This document shows, piece by piece, positions 14,904 to 22,837 of a stretch of 38,051 bases of DNA. Location: the NCBI GenBank assembly GCA_002315455.1, contig DCGG01000175.1, positions 1-38,051 of the forward strand, given 5' to 3'. The translations under genes and the position numbers were made by a program. How positions within the stretch are numbered: the stretch's first letter is position 1; the number at the start of each line of letters is the position of its first letter. Below the pieces are notes generated by a model, which had not been told where the DNA came from, searched no databases, and saw only the letters and a list, made by a program, of their open reading frames with translations. The DNA is from Lentisphaeria bacterium UBA1784. GTDB taxonomy: Bacteria; Verrucomicrobiota; Lentisphaeria; Victivallales; Victivallaceae.

Positions 14904-16691
14904 TTACGGTTTGATCCGGTAAAGAGGATGCGCCGGAAAGAGCGTGTGAGCCTTCCTCCGGTGGAACTGCGCGGACCCGGTGTCCCCTTCCTTCGCCGCC
15001 AGAAGCGCGAGCCGCCAATGGAGCGCCGCCTGATCGGGATCCCGGGCAAGCGCCGCATCATAGAAACCGCGGGCGGCGGAAAGTTCCCCCGCCTCCCAGA
15101 AGTAGTCCCCCGCCAGCCACGGCGGATAGGCGCTCCACGGACGGAACCGGAGACACTCCCCATAGGCCGCAAGGACCGCTTCCGGATGGTTCCGGCTGTA
15201 CCGGATCATTTCGCCATCCTGCGGCTGAACGAGAGCGGAAAGGTTCCCGAATGCGTACTCTCCCGCCAGCCACCATCCATTGGCGCCGGCGGCGGCGATG
15301 CCAATGAGAAGCAGTGCCGCCATCCGAACGTTCCGCCAGGTGCCGGACGCCGGATGCGGAGCCTCCTGGTCATTGGGGAGCAGAACTGCAAGTTCCACGA
15401 GGATCAGCGCCGCAAGCGTCGCCGGGATGTGGATTCCGATGTCCATGAGCAGATGAAGCGTTAACGCGGTACAACTCCAGAATCCGGCCTTGTACCACCG
15501 CCCCCGCCTCCGGAGCTTCCACATTCCGGCAAGCGGGACCAGCAGTGCCGCCGCGGCAAGGAGTCCGCCGGGGATACCGCACTGGGCGGAAAAGGAAGCG
15601 ATGAGATCGTGAGGGTCCCGGGCGGATTCATCGGAGCCGGAGCGCTTGATGCGCTGGTGAGTGTGGTAGAACGCGCCCCATCCCGCCCCCAGCGGATGAT
15701 GCCGCACCATGTACAGCGAAGTACGGAGATAATCCGCCCGTTCTCCGGTGGAGAGGAATCCCCGCTCGCTTTGATGGACGTAAAAGGCCCCTGCCCCCAG
15801 GAGCAGAAGAAGCATTCCGGCGATCCACCAGCGGACCGCCAGGGAGAGTTTGCGGTCGAGGAGCCATCCCGTCCCGGCCACCGCCGCGCAGACGAAGGCA
15901 CCCCGGCTCCGGGTCAGGGCAAGAACCCCAATGGTCAGCAGAAAAACGCCGGTCCCCAGGACGATCCGGGAGAGCCGCTTCGGCTCGAAGTGATCCCCGG
16001 CGCGGACCGCACACAAGACGGCAACAGGCGCCCCCAGAAGCAGGAACCCGGCGAGAGCGTTGCAGGAGACCATGGGTCCATAGACCCGGTTGTCTGCCAG
16101 ACGCGCGAGAATGACCGGATTGATGCGGACCCCTTCCGCCTGCTGTTGCGCCACGTACGCCCGGGTAGCCGCCATGCCGATGAAGTATTGATAGGTTCCG
16201 CAGAGGCAGGTGAGCAGAACGCCTGCCGCCAAGGCGATCACGGCAGGTCTCCACCACCGGGGTGCCCGGGAAAACAGAAGCGCCGCACCGCCGGCAAAGG
16301 CTCCAACGGCGAAGAAGTGGGAAACGGCTCCGAAGACGAAGTCCGGCGTTCCCCGGCCACCCAGCAGAGCGGCCAGCGGAAGCCCGGCCGTCCAGAGCAA
16401 AGCGGATACGGTTCCCCAGCCTCTCCGGTGCGGCAGACCGCATCCGAAGAGGGCGGCCAGCAGAAGGAGTCCGGAAAAGATCCCGAAGGTGTGGGCGGGC
16501 CAGCTGATGATGGACCATGCCGCCCACGAAACGTCGAGGAAGCCAGAGGCATCCGGCATCACCGCAAGCGATCCGAACTTCAGCGGCAGAAGAAAGGTCC
16601 CGAGCACCAGCAGAACGCCGGTCAGCCGGACGCCGAAAGGCTCCGGTCCGCCGTTATCCGTGCGTGCAGCCGGCGTCAGGGAGTGGTTCAT
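14904..16691 (-). CDS. O-antigen ligase/polymerase-like membrane protein with C-terminal TPRs
   Basis: A 595-aa protein with ten to twelve membrane segments in the first ~450 residues. The large periplasmic loop has the O-antigen ligase features: Arg in LTRSRGAFV, then HPLGAGWGAFYHTHQ, and the His-Asp motif DPHDLIASFSAQCGIPGGLL. Such proteins join or polymerise lipid-linked glycans on the outer face of the inner membrane. After the last membrane segment the C-terminal ~110 residues form TPR-like helical hairpins (AVLAAYGECLRFRP, AARGFYDAALARDPDQAALHW). Its ATG overlaps the purU stop (ATGA), so it is co-translated with a folate enzyme, an odd pairing. Donor and acceptor cannot be told. Confidence 0.8.
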   Translation of the reverse strand: MNHSLTPAARTDNGGPEPFGVRLTGVLLVLGTFLLPLKFGSLAVMPDASGFLDVSWAAWSIISWPAHTFGIFSGLLLLAALFGCGLPHRRGWGTVSALLWTAGLPLAALLGGRGTPDFVFGAVSHFFAVGAFAGGAALLFSRAPRWWRPAVIALAAGVLLTCLCGTYQYFIGMAATRAYVAQQQAEGVRINPVILARLADNRVYGPMVSCNALAGFLLLGAPVAVLCAVRAGDHFEPKRLSRIVLGTGVFLLTIGVLALTRSRGAFVCAAVAGTGWLLDRKLSLAVRWWIAGMLLLLLGAGAFYVHQSERGFLSTGERADYLRTSLYMVRHHPLGAGWGAFYHTHQRIKRSGSDESARDPHDLIASFSAQCGIPGGLLAAAALLVPLAGMWKLRRRGRWYKAGFWSCTALTLHLLMDIGIHIPATLAALILVELAVLLPNDQEAPHPASGTWRNVRMAALLLIGIAAAGANGWWLAGEYAFGNLSALVQPQDGEMIRYSRNHPEAVLAAYGECLRFRPWSAYPPWLAGDYFWEAGELSAARGFYDAALARDPDQAALHWRLALLAAKEGDTGSAQFHRRKAHTLFPAHPLYRIKP

Positions 16692-17536
16692 TTTGCGAAG
16701 ACGATGGTCCGGCGGCCGGAGATCAGGATCCGGTGCTCCAGATGGGCCCGGACCGCCCGGGTCAGGACCCGCCGTTCGATGTCCTGCCCTCTGCGCTTCA
16801 GGTCGATGGGATCGCTTTCGTGAGTGATGCGCTCCACGTCCTGCTCGATGATGGGTCCTTCGTCCAGTTCGGGCGTGGCGTAGTGGGCGGTGGCTCCGAT
16901 CATTTTCACGCCCCGTTCCCAGGCGCGCTCGTAAGGATTCCCTCCCTGAAAGGCCGGCAGAAACGCGTGGTGGATATTGATGATCCGGCCCTGATAGTGG
17001 TTGATGAAGTTGTCGGAGAGGATCCGCATGTACCGGGCCAGCACCACCAGATCGACGTGGTGGCGGTCAATGATCTCCATGACCTGCTTCTCCTGATCCG
17101 CTTCATGCCCCTTGGTGACGGGACAGCAGTAGAAGGGGATGCGGAAGCGGTCCGCCGCTGCCTCCAACTCGGGATGGTTGCCGATGACAAGGCAGATTTT
17201 CCCGCCGAGGGTGTTGCTCTCGGAGTGGGCCATGAGGTCGTAGAGGCAGTGGGTGGTCTTGGAGACCATCACCGCCAGCCTCTGTTCCTCGTCGGCGAAA
17301 TGGATGGTGTAGTCCAGATGCAGGGGCGCCGCGAACGCATCGAAGGTGTCCCGCATGTACTTCTTGGTCAGGTCCCCGATCTCCACGGTGATCCGCATGA
17401 AATAGCGGTGCTCCAACTGATCGGAGTACTGGCGGCACTCCAGAATGTCCAGACCGAGGTTGTAGAAGAAACTGGATATCCCCGCCAGCAGACCTTTCCG
17501 GTCCTCGCAGCGGGTGAGAAAAACGGCTTGCGACAT
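16688..17536 (-). CDS. purU: Formyltetrahydrofolate deformylase
   Basis: PurU hydrolyses 10-formyl-tetrahydrofolate to formate and tetrahydrofolate, balancing one-carbon pools and supplying formate for PurT. At 282 aa it has the family's usual length. An N-terminal ACT domain (about 5-85, LTRCEDRKGLLAGISSFFYNLGLDI) is followed by the formyltransferase fold. The fold includes VLARYMRILSDNFINHY at 165-181, NIHHAFLPAFQGGNPY at 187-202 and the catalytic Asp225 in TPELDEGPIIEQD. The ATG at 17536 is preceded by a promoter. It overlaps the following O-antigen-ligase-like gene by 4 bp. Confidence 0.93.
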   Translation of the reverse strand: MSQAVFLTRCEDRKGLLAGISSFFYNLGLDILECRQYSDQLEHRYFMRITVEIGDLTKKYMRDTFDAFAAPLHLDYTIHFADEEQRLAVMVSKTTHCLYDLMAHSESNTLGGKICLVIGNHPELEAAADRFRIPFYCCPVTKGHEADQEKQVMEIIDRHHVDLVVLARYMRILSDNFINHYQGRIINIHHAFLPAFQGGNPYERAWERGVKMIGATAHYATPELDEGPIIEQDVERITHESDPIDLKRRGQDIERRVLTRAVRAHLEHRILISGRRTIVFAK

Positions 17537-17581
17537 ATGCAGATCCTTTGATTTCAGAGTTTATTTCATCGTTCCCGGGAT

Positions 17582-17610
17582 AAAATACCACCATTCGGCG
17601 GGAATTTCAA
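17582..17610 (-). promoter_or_regulatory. Sigma70-type promoter for purU
   Basis: Minus strand: TTGAAA (17610-17605), 17 bp, TATTTT (17587-17582), 46 bp before the purU start. It is back to back with the MurC-like promoter 10 bp away. Confidence 0.65.
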
Positions 17611-17619
17611 CTTTTTCTC

Positions 17620-17648
17620 TTGACTTCCGCCCCGGAGCGGGGTATGTT
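17620..17648 (+). promoter_or_regulatory. Sigma70-type promoter for the MurC/Mpl-like gene
   Basis: TTGACT (17620-17625), 17 bp, TATGTT (17643-17648), about 41 bp before the ATG at 17690. Confidence 0.7.
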
Positions 17649-17689
17649 GAAGCGGAACTCTCTGAAACAACGTACATCGAGGCGAAAAC

Positions 17690-19228
17690 ATGGGATTCAC
17701 GAAAATCCATTTTGTAGGAGTCGGCGGCATCGGCATGAGCGGTCTGGCCGCCATGTGTCAGGACCGGGGCATGGCCGTCACCGGCAGCGACCGGGGCGCG
17801 GACCGCCCGGAAAACCAGCGGATCATCGGAGCCCTCCGACGGCAGGGCATCCGGATCTATCCGCAGGACGGTTCCTACGTCAGGGACGGCAAACCGGAAG
17901 TTCTCGTCTATTCCACCGCCATTGAGGAAAACAATCCAGACTTCGCCGCCGGAATCGGCATCCCCCGGATGCACCGATCCCAGTTGCTGGCGGAGCTTCT
18001 GAACGGTACCTCCCAACTCTCCATCGCAGTCACCGGCAGCTGCGGCAAGAGCAGCGTCACCGCCTACCTCGCGGAAGCGCTGGACAACCTCGGCACGGAT
18101 CCCGCCTGCCTCAACGGCGCTCTGATCAAACGTTTCATCTCCGGAACCTTTGCCGGAAACTACCGTCCCGGCCGGGGGAAGTATCTGGTCTTCGAAGCCG
18201 ACGAAAGCGACAAGAGCCTGCTGAACTACGGCGCAGATTACGCGCTGATCCTCAACATGGGGACCGACCACTACGACCGGGAGGAACTGGCCCGGGTTTT
18301 CGGGACCTTTCTGCAGTCCGTCCGCAAAGGCGCCGTACTGGAGCGGCAGGTCTTTGAAGCCGTCCAAGCATTTCTGCCGAAGGAACTTCCCGTGGCCGTC
18401 TTCGACGCGATCCCGGGGCCGGGCCGCAGATATGCCTTGGAGGAGTATCAGGTCGTCACCCGGGTGGAGACCCTCTACGACCGCGGCACCAAGGCGAAGA
18501 TCGCCCCCTCCGGAGACCGGGCCGCAGAGGACGCCCGGGGCGCCTCCAATTTTCTGGAGATCTGCGGTCTGCATCAAGAGGACTTCCGCATCGAACGCAG
18601 AGTTCCGGAGGCTGTATTCACGGGCGGCGTTCGCCTGACGCTCCCCCAATCCGGACGGCACACCGCATGGAACGCCCTCGCCATCTTCGCCCTGCTGGAG
18701 ATGCTGGGATTTGAAAGGGAGGCCGCGCGGCAGGCGCTGGAACGTTTCGACGGAGTCTGGCGGCGCACCGATTTCGCAGGGATGACGGCGCAGGGCGCGG
18801 CGGTCTATGACGACTACGCCCACAATCCAGAAAAGATCCTCTCCTGCATTCAGGGGATGCGGGAAACGGTGCCGGGGCGGGTGCTGGCGGTGTTCCAGCC
18901 CCACGGCTACGGCCCCTTCGGATTCATGCGGGACCAGCTCTTCCTCTACCTCGAAAAGGAACTGAAACCGCAGGACCGCTTCTTTCTTCTGGAGCCCTAC
19001 TATGCTGGCGGCACCTCCAGTTTCAAGCCCTCCGCCGCGGAAGTCATGGCGGACTGGCGTTCCCGCTCCCGCGCTCCGGAGCGCTTCGCGCTGGCAGCGG
19101 ACCGGGATTCTCTGAAGGCGGAACTGCTCAAAGAGGGAACCTCCGGCGACGTGATCGTCATCATGGGCGCCCGGGATAATTCCCTGAGCGACTACGCGGC
19201 AAGCCTCGCGGCGCCGATCCGGGAGTAA
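17690..19228 (+). CDS. Mur ligase family protein, MurC/Mpl-like
   Basis: A 512-aa, three-domain Mur ligase. The N-terminal UDP-binding Rossmann domain starts IHFVGVGGIGMSGLA (6-20), as in MurC (UDP-MurNAc:L-alanine ligase) and Mpl (murein tripeptide ligase). The central ATP domain contains FEADESDKS at 168-176 and the C-terminal domain YDDYAHNPEKI, the usual MurC signature. Two key places differ: the P-loop reads TGSCGKSS (115-122) where MurC and Mpl have TGTHGKTT, and NMGTDHYD (189-196) stands where 'N-x-x-x-D-H-x-D' with a small or acidic lead-in is usual. It stands alone, away from a division/cell-wall cluster, facing purU divergently. It may be a diverged MurC, an Mpl, or a ligase for another muramyl-like substrate. 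Confidence 0.8.
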   Translation: MGFTKIHFVGVGGIGMSGLAAMCQDRGMAVTGSDRGADRPENQRIIGALRRQGIRIYPQDGSYVRDGKPEVLVYSTAIEENNPDFAAGIGIPRMHRSQLLAELLNGTSQLSIAVTGSCGKSSVTAYLAEALDNLGTDPACLNGALIKRFISGTFAGNYRPGRGKYLVFEADESDKSLLNYGADYALILNMGTDHYDREELARVFGTFLQSVRKGAVLERQVFEAVQAFLPKELPVAVFDAIPGPGRRYALEEYQVVTRVETLYDRGTKAKIAPSGDRAAEDARGASNFLEICGLHQEDFRIERRVPEAVFTGGVRLTLPQSGRHTAWNALAIFALLEMLGFEREAARQALERFDGVWRRTDFAGMTAQGAAVYDDYAHNPEKILSCIQGMRETVPGRVLAVFQPHGYGPFGFMRDQLFLYLEKELKPQDRFFLLEPYYAGGTSSFKPSAAEVMADWRSRSRAPERFALAADRDSLKAELLKEGTSGDVIVIMGARDNSLSDYAASLAAPIRE

Positions 19229-19236
19229 GAAGAAAA

Positions 19237-20541
19237 CTATGCGGGGAGGATCAGTCCGTCCGCGAGTTTCCACTTGGAACCGAAGGCGGCGCTGACGCTG
19301 CGGACCACCTGCAGGACCTTTTCCGCCTCCTCGCCCTCTGCAACGACCGGGAGACCGTTCAAACGATCCTTCCGCCGATAGTTCAGCGAGAGCGGAAGCA
19401 TCGTCAACTCCGTCATGACGCCCTTTTCGAACCGGAGCCGGGGCAGAACGCTCTGATAGTTCTTCTCCTGAAACTGCAGTCCCACCTTGCCGCCCTGCGA
19501 ACGGACGCCGAGGGCCTCCTTCGCCGTGGCGTTGACGTCTGCGCCCCACTTCTCCATGAAGTCGGCGGGCAGATGCTCCACCTCGCCGCCCTGATAGATG
19601 AAGTCCCCGAGAGAATAGAAGATGGGGAACCCCTTGTAGAGTTCGATACCTCGCAGAGAGTGGCATCCGCCGCCAAACACCGCCGAACACCCCGCGTCAA
19701 TGCAGGCGCGGGCGAACTCCGTGAGATACTGGGGCGGATTTTCCTGACAGACCTCGTCGCTGCCGTGACAGTGAGTCAGAATGAACACGTAGTCGTACTG
19801 CTCTTTCGCATCCGTGATCGCCTGCAGAAGGCGCTTCTTGTCGCCGCCGTTGCAGAAGGAACCGGCCAGTTTCCCGTCGGTGGTGAAAAGTTCCGCTCCG
19901 AACAGGAAACACCCCTCCGGCTCCGGCTTCTGAAATCCGGTGGCAATGCTCTGATTCTTCTGGAAGTTCAGATGCGTCTCATCGGCAATTCGGCGGAGTT
20001 CCGCCATCTGCTGCGCCGTCACAAGATAGCGGGTGCTGTGCCGCAGGTAATTGACTCCGGGGCGGGGGCCGATCTTCCGGGTGGGATTTCCCGCCCGGGA
20101 GGCGTCCGCAAAGGAACAGTCAACGGCGAACACAGCCGCCTTCACACCGCCGCAGTCGATGACCGCAGGCGCCGCGGCTTCGGCGAGGCTCCGGCCGGTT
20201 CCGGCGTGAGCCAGTCCGGCGGCGTCCAGCGTCCCGATGGTGGAAAGCAAGCCGTGATAGGAGTAGTCCATCACGTGGTTGTTGGCGGTGCCGTAGAAGT
20301 TAAAGCCGAACCGCTGAAGATCCGCGAGGCACTCCTTGCGGGTGTTGATCCAGGTGCCGCCGCTGTAGGCCGAGGCGCAGCCGCCGAAGTCATCGAGGTT
20401 GGTCTCCAGATTGGTAAGGCGCAGATCGCAGGCTCCGATCCACTCCGCGACGCCATGCATGGCGGAATGGTACTCCTGCGGAAAGTCGGTCACAAAGAGG
20501 GAATCTCCCGTCCCGGTCACAGTGAAGAAACGATCATTCAT
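19237..20541 (-). CDS. CapA family protein (poly-gamma-glutamate-synthesis-like phosphoesterase fold)
   Basis: A 434-aa protein of the CapA/PgsA metallophosphoesterase-like family. Recognisable family motifs are GTGDSLF near residue 10, TNLETNLDD near 43, TANNHVMDYSYHG near 95, FILTHCHGSDE in the middle and AVFGGGCHSLRGIELYKGFPIFYSLGDFIYQGG near 300-325. No signal peptide is seen, so this version may be cytoplasmic. CapA is needed for poly-glutamate capsule in Bacillus; the biochemical role of stand-alone relatives is poorly defined. It lies 16 bp after an M20 peptidase gene in the same operon, which hints at peptide or gamma-glutamyl substrates; that is inference. Its end is 8 bp from the stop of the convergent MurC-like gene. 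Confidence 0.82.
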   Translation of the reverse strand: MNDRFFTVTGTGDSLFVTDFPQEYHSAMHGVAEWIGACDLRLTNLETNLDDFGGCASAYSGGTWINTRKECLADLQRFGFNFYGTANNHVMDYSYHGLLSTIGTLDAAGLAHAGTGRSLAEAAAPAVIDCGGVKAAVFAVDCSFADASRAGNPTRKIGPRPGVNYLRHSTRYLVTAQQMAELRRIADETHLNFQKNQSIATGFQKPEPEGCFLFGAELFTTDGKLAGSFCNGGDKKRLLQAITDAKEQYDYVFILTHCHGSDEVCQENPPQYLTEFARACIDAGCSAVFGGGCHSLRGIELYKGFPIFYSLGDFIYQGGEVEHLPADFMEKWGADVNATAKEALGVRSQGGKVGLQFQEKNYQSVLPRLRFEKGVMTELTMLPLSLNYRRKDRLNGLPVVAEGEEAEKVLQVVRSVSAAFGSKWKLADGLILPA

Positions 20542-20557
20542 GCGGCTTCCCTGTCCG

Positions 20558-21622
20558 TCAATTTTCGCTGCGGAGGAAGTCCGTCAACACCTCCGCATAC
20601 TCCCGGATGGAATCCAGCCGGACCCGTTCCGCCGGACCGTGGACCCCTTTCCCCTCCACGCCGATGATGGCAAAAGGGACTCCGCAGTTGACGAAGTGCC
20701 GGGCATCGGTGGCGCCGTTCATCCGGGTGTGGGAGGGGAAAAAGCCGAAGGTGCGCTCCATGGAGCGGGCCAGTTTCTCAAGCACCGGAGCGTTCTCATC
20801 GGTGAAGGCAGGAAGGCAGCCTTTGACGTAATCCACCTGCAAACCGGTGACGGAGCGGATCTGCTCCATAATCTCCTCCGCAGTACGCTTCTCCGTGTAG
20901 CGGACGTTGAGGATCATTTCCGCCGTATCCGGGACCTGATTGGTGGCGGCGCCGGCCTTCATGATGGTCGCGGCGAGGGAGTCGTGCCACGGATCCTTAT
21001 CCGTAGGCTGGACCCAAACGGATTTCAGCCTGGAGTACCCGTCCACCAGTTTGTCCACCGGGTTGTCGAATTCCCACGGCCGGGAACTGTGTCCGCTGCG
21101 GCCATAAGCGGTAACGCGCATGGTGAGGGAGCCTTTCTCCGCGACGGAGATGTTGTTCTCGTTCCAGGTATCCATGACGCAGATCAATTCGGTGGCACAG
21201 TACCCCAGCTCCGCCATCCGGGCGGCGGTCCAGCCGCCGATCTCCTCGTCGGAACTGAAAATCCCGCCCACGGAATCCTCCGGCCGGGCATCGCAGAGCA
21301 CCTTGGCCGCGCAGACCGCATCGCCGAGGCAGTCCCGGGCGCCGCGGCCGATGAGCCAGCCGTTCTCCTCCCGGGGTTCGTAGAGTTCATCCGCCGCCGG
21401 GACCACGTCCAAATGATTCACCAGAAGCAGTTTCGGCCGCTTGATCGGCTGACTGCAGACGAAGAGGATCTTGCGGTCGTCCTTGGTCTCCACTGTGCAG
21501 TGAAGGCCGGCATTCTGAAAGAACTCCAGCATGTCGTCAATGGAACGGTTCACCGCTTCTACATCGGAGGAGACGGCCCGGTTGCGAATCAGTTTTTTCA
21601 GCAGATCAAAATACTTTTGCAT
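20558..21622 (-). CDS. M20 family metallopeptidase (ArgE/DapE/CPG2-like)
   Basis: A 354-aa zinc peptidase or deacylase. The metal-binding pattern is present: His and Asp in LLLVNHLDVVPA (about 64-75), the bridging Asp in LIGRGARDCLGDAVCA, the catalytic Glu pair in FSSDEEIGGW, and the late His in KGVHGPAERVRLDS. Between them is the lid (dimerisation) domain, starting near TMRVTAYGRSGHSS. Family members remove acyl or amino-acid groups from peptides. It begins the operon that continues into the CapA-like gene. The promoter at 21666-21694 contains a 23-bp element shared with the sfsA promoter. Confidence 0.87.
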   Translation of the reverse strand: MQKYFDLLKKLIRNRAVSSDVEAVNRSIDDMLEFFQNAGLHCTVETKDDRKILFVCSQPIKRPKLLLVNHLDVVPAADELYEPREENGWLIGRGARDCLGDAVCAAKVLCDARPEDSVGGIFSSDEEIGGWTAARMAELGYCATELICVMDTWNENNISVAEKGSLTMRVTAYGRSGHSSRPWEFDNPVDKLVDGYSRLKSVWVQPTDKDPWHDSLAATIMKAGAATNQVPDTAEMILNVRYTEKRTAEEIMEQIRSVTGLQVDYVKGCLPAFTDENAPVLEKLARSMERTFGFFPSHTRMNGATDARHFVNCGVPFAIIGVEGKGVHGPAERVRLDSIREYAEVLTDFLRSEN

Positions 21623-21665
21623 GGAATTTTCACTCCTTGAGAAATGGGCGCTTGCGATTTTTCAT

Positions 21666-21694
21666 ACAATACTGCAGAAACGGGGAAAATACAA
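21666..21694 (-). promoter_or_regulatory. Promoter for the M20 peptidase-CapA operon, with shared element
   Basis: Minus strand: TTGTAT (21694-21689), 17 bp, TATTGT (21671-21666). The spacer and -10 carry CCCCGTTTCTGCAGTA followed by TTGTATG (21685-21663), which matches the sfsA promoter at 22 of 23 positions. Confidence 0.6.
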
Positions 21695-21722
21695 GGAACT
21701 CCCCCGGAGCCGTCTTCCTTTT

Positions 21723-22577
21723 TCATGCGTCCATGAGAGAGCGGACGTAACGGACGTCCTGTTCCGCCGCATAGATCTTGTCGCAGGGGCGCGGACACTC
21801 CACCGCCAGCATCCCGGAACGAAGCCTCCCCCGCAGACGCCGGATCACATCCCGGGTGTCGATGATGCCGTCGCTGATATTGCAGTAGACGTAGCCCATG
21901 CCGTTGGGGCAGACCACGTTGCAGTAATTTTTCAGGTGCGCGTAGCAGATTCGGTCGCCCAGCTGATCGAAGTAGTCGTTCACCTTGCTGCCGAACTTGT
22001 GCATAGCGGAATTACCCTGATCATAGTTGATCCCCGTCGCCGGATGTCCGCAGAGGTCAAGGATCTTTTTGCAGGATTCCGCCTTGTCATGCAAATAGCC
22101 GGGGTGGGTTTCAAGCGCCAGCAGAAGCCCCAGTTTTTCCACATGTTCCGCCATGGTGCGGAGTCCCGCCGCCGCCCGCTGATAATCGTCCTCTCCGGCG
22201 ATGGCGCTTCCGTGCATCTCTCCGGGGCGCCACTCCACGACGGGATTGAGGATCGCGCCGGTGAAGAAGTTGAGGAGTTTCGTGCCGCAGAAACGCGCCG
22301 CCCAGTTGCAGGCATCCATGCAGAAATCCTGCTCGAGCTTCACCTCGTCGGCGTTGCCCCGGCAGTAGGGAACCATGCCGCCGAAGACCAGTTCCTTCTC
22401 CGGATGGGTCTGCTTGTACTGCTCCACCCGCGCCCGGTATTGCTCCTGCGTCATGTCCTTGAACTTGTAGCGCATCCGCAGTTCCACGCCGTCCACACCC
22501 AGACGGTCCGCCAGCGCAAAGAACTCCTCCAGTTTACCCTCGCCCTCGCAATAATTGACGTGAAGCAGAAGTTTCAT
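21723..22577 (-). CDS. Sugar phosphate isomerase/epimerase-like TIM-barrel protein
   Basis: A 284-aa protein of the xylose-isomerase-like/AP-endonuclease-2 TIM-barrel family. The barrel strands are visible in order: MKLLLHVNY, GVDGVELRMRY, LVFGGMVPYCRG, LLNFFTGA, LLLALETHPG with the usual metal-binding Glu and His, TGINYDQGNSA, ICYAHLKNYC and GMLAVECP. Such enzymes isomerise or epimerise keto-sugars or inositols with a divalent metal. A promoter lies upstream, so it is probably its own transcription unit, about 100 bp before the peptidase gene. Substrate is not predictable. Confidence 0.83.
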   Translation of the reverse strand: MKLLLHVNYCEGEGKLEEFFALADRLGVDGVELRMRYKFKDMTQEQYRARVEQYKQTHPEKELVFGGMVPYCRGNADEVKLEQDFCMDACNWAARFCGTKLLNFFTGAILNPVVEWRPGEMHGSAIAGEDDYQRAAAGLRTMAEHVEKLGLLLALETHPGYLHDKAESCKKILDLCGHPATGINYDQGNSAMHKFGSKVNDYFDQLGDRICYAHLKNYCNVVCPNGMGYVYCNISDGIIDTRDVIRRLRGRLRSGMLAVECPRPCDKIYAAEQDVRYVRSLMDA

Positions 22578-22631
22578 CGCTCCATCCTCCGGAATTTTGA
22601 TTTACGTTGCAATCAGATCTGTTATTTCTCT

Positions 22632-22660
22632 ACAATAGCATCTCTCCCGGAGGAACGCAA
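22632..22660 (-). promoter_or_regulatory. Sigma70-type promoter for the TIM-barrel epimerase
   Basis: Minus strand: TTGCGT (22660-22655), 17 bp, TATTGT (22637-22632), 55 bp before the ATG at 22577. Confidence 0.55.
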
Positions 22661-22837
22661 CCGTCCAAGGTTATTTTCAGTTGTTTTCATATAGAAAACG
22701 CTCTTTTTCATAAATTCCCGATCCGTTTTATTTCCCATATCCGGAGAAAAAACGCTTTTTTACTGGTATTTTGCCGGAGTTCGGTTATATTATGATGGAA
22801 ATTTCTGAACACACACGTTTCACGCAGAGCAAACACC

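Noticed and set aside
17561..19690. 709-aa minus-strand frame
   Set aside because: It runs through the MurC-like gene, the gap and the end of the CapA gene in the wrong frame; no motif.
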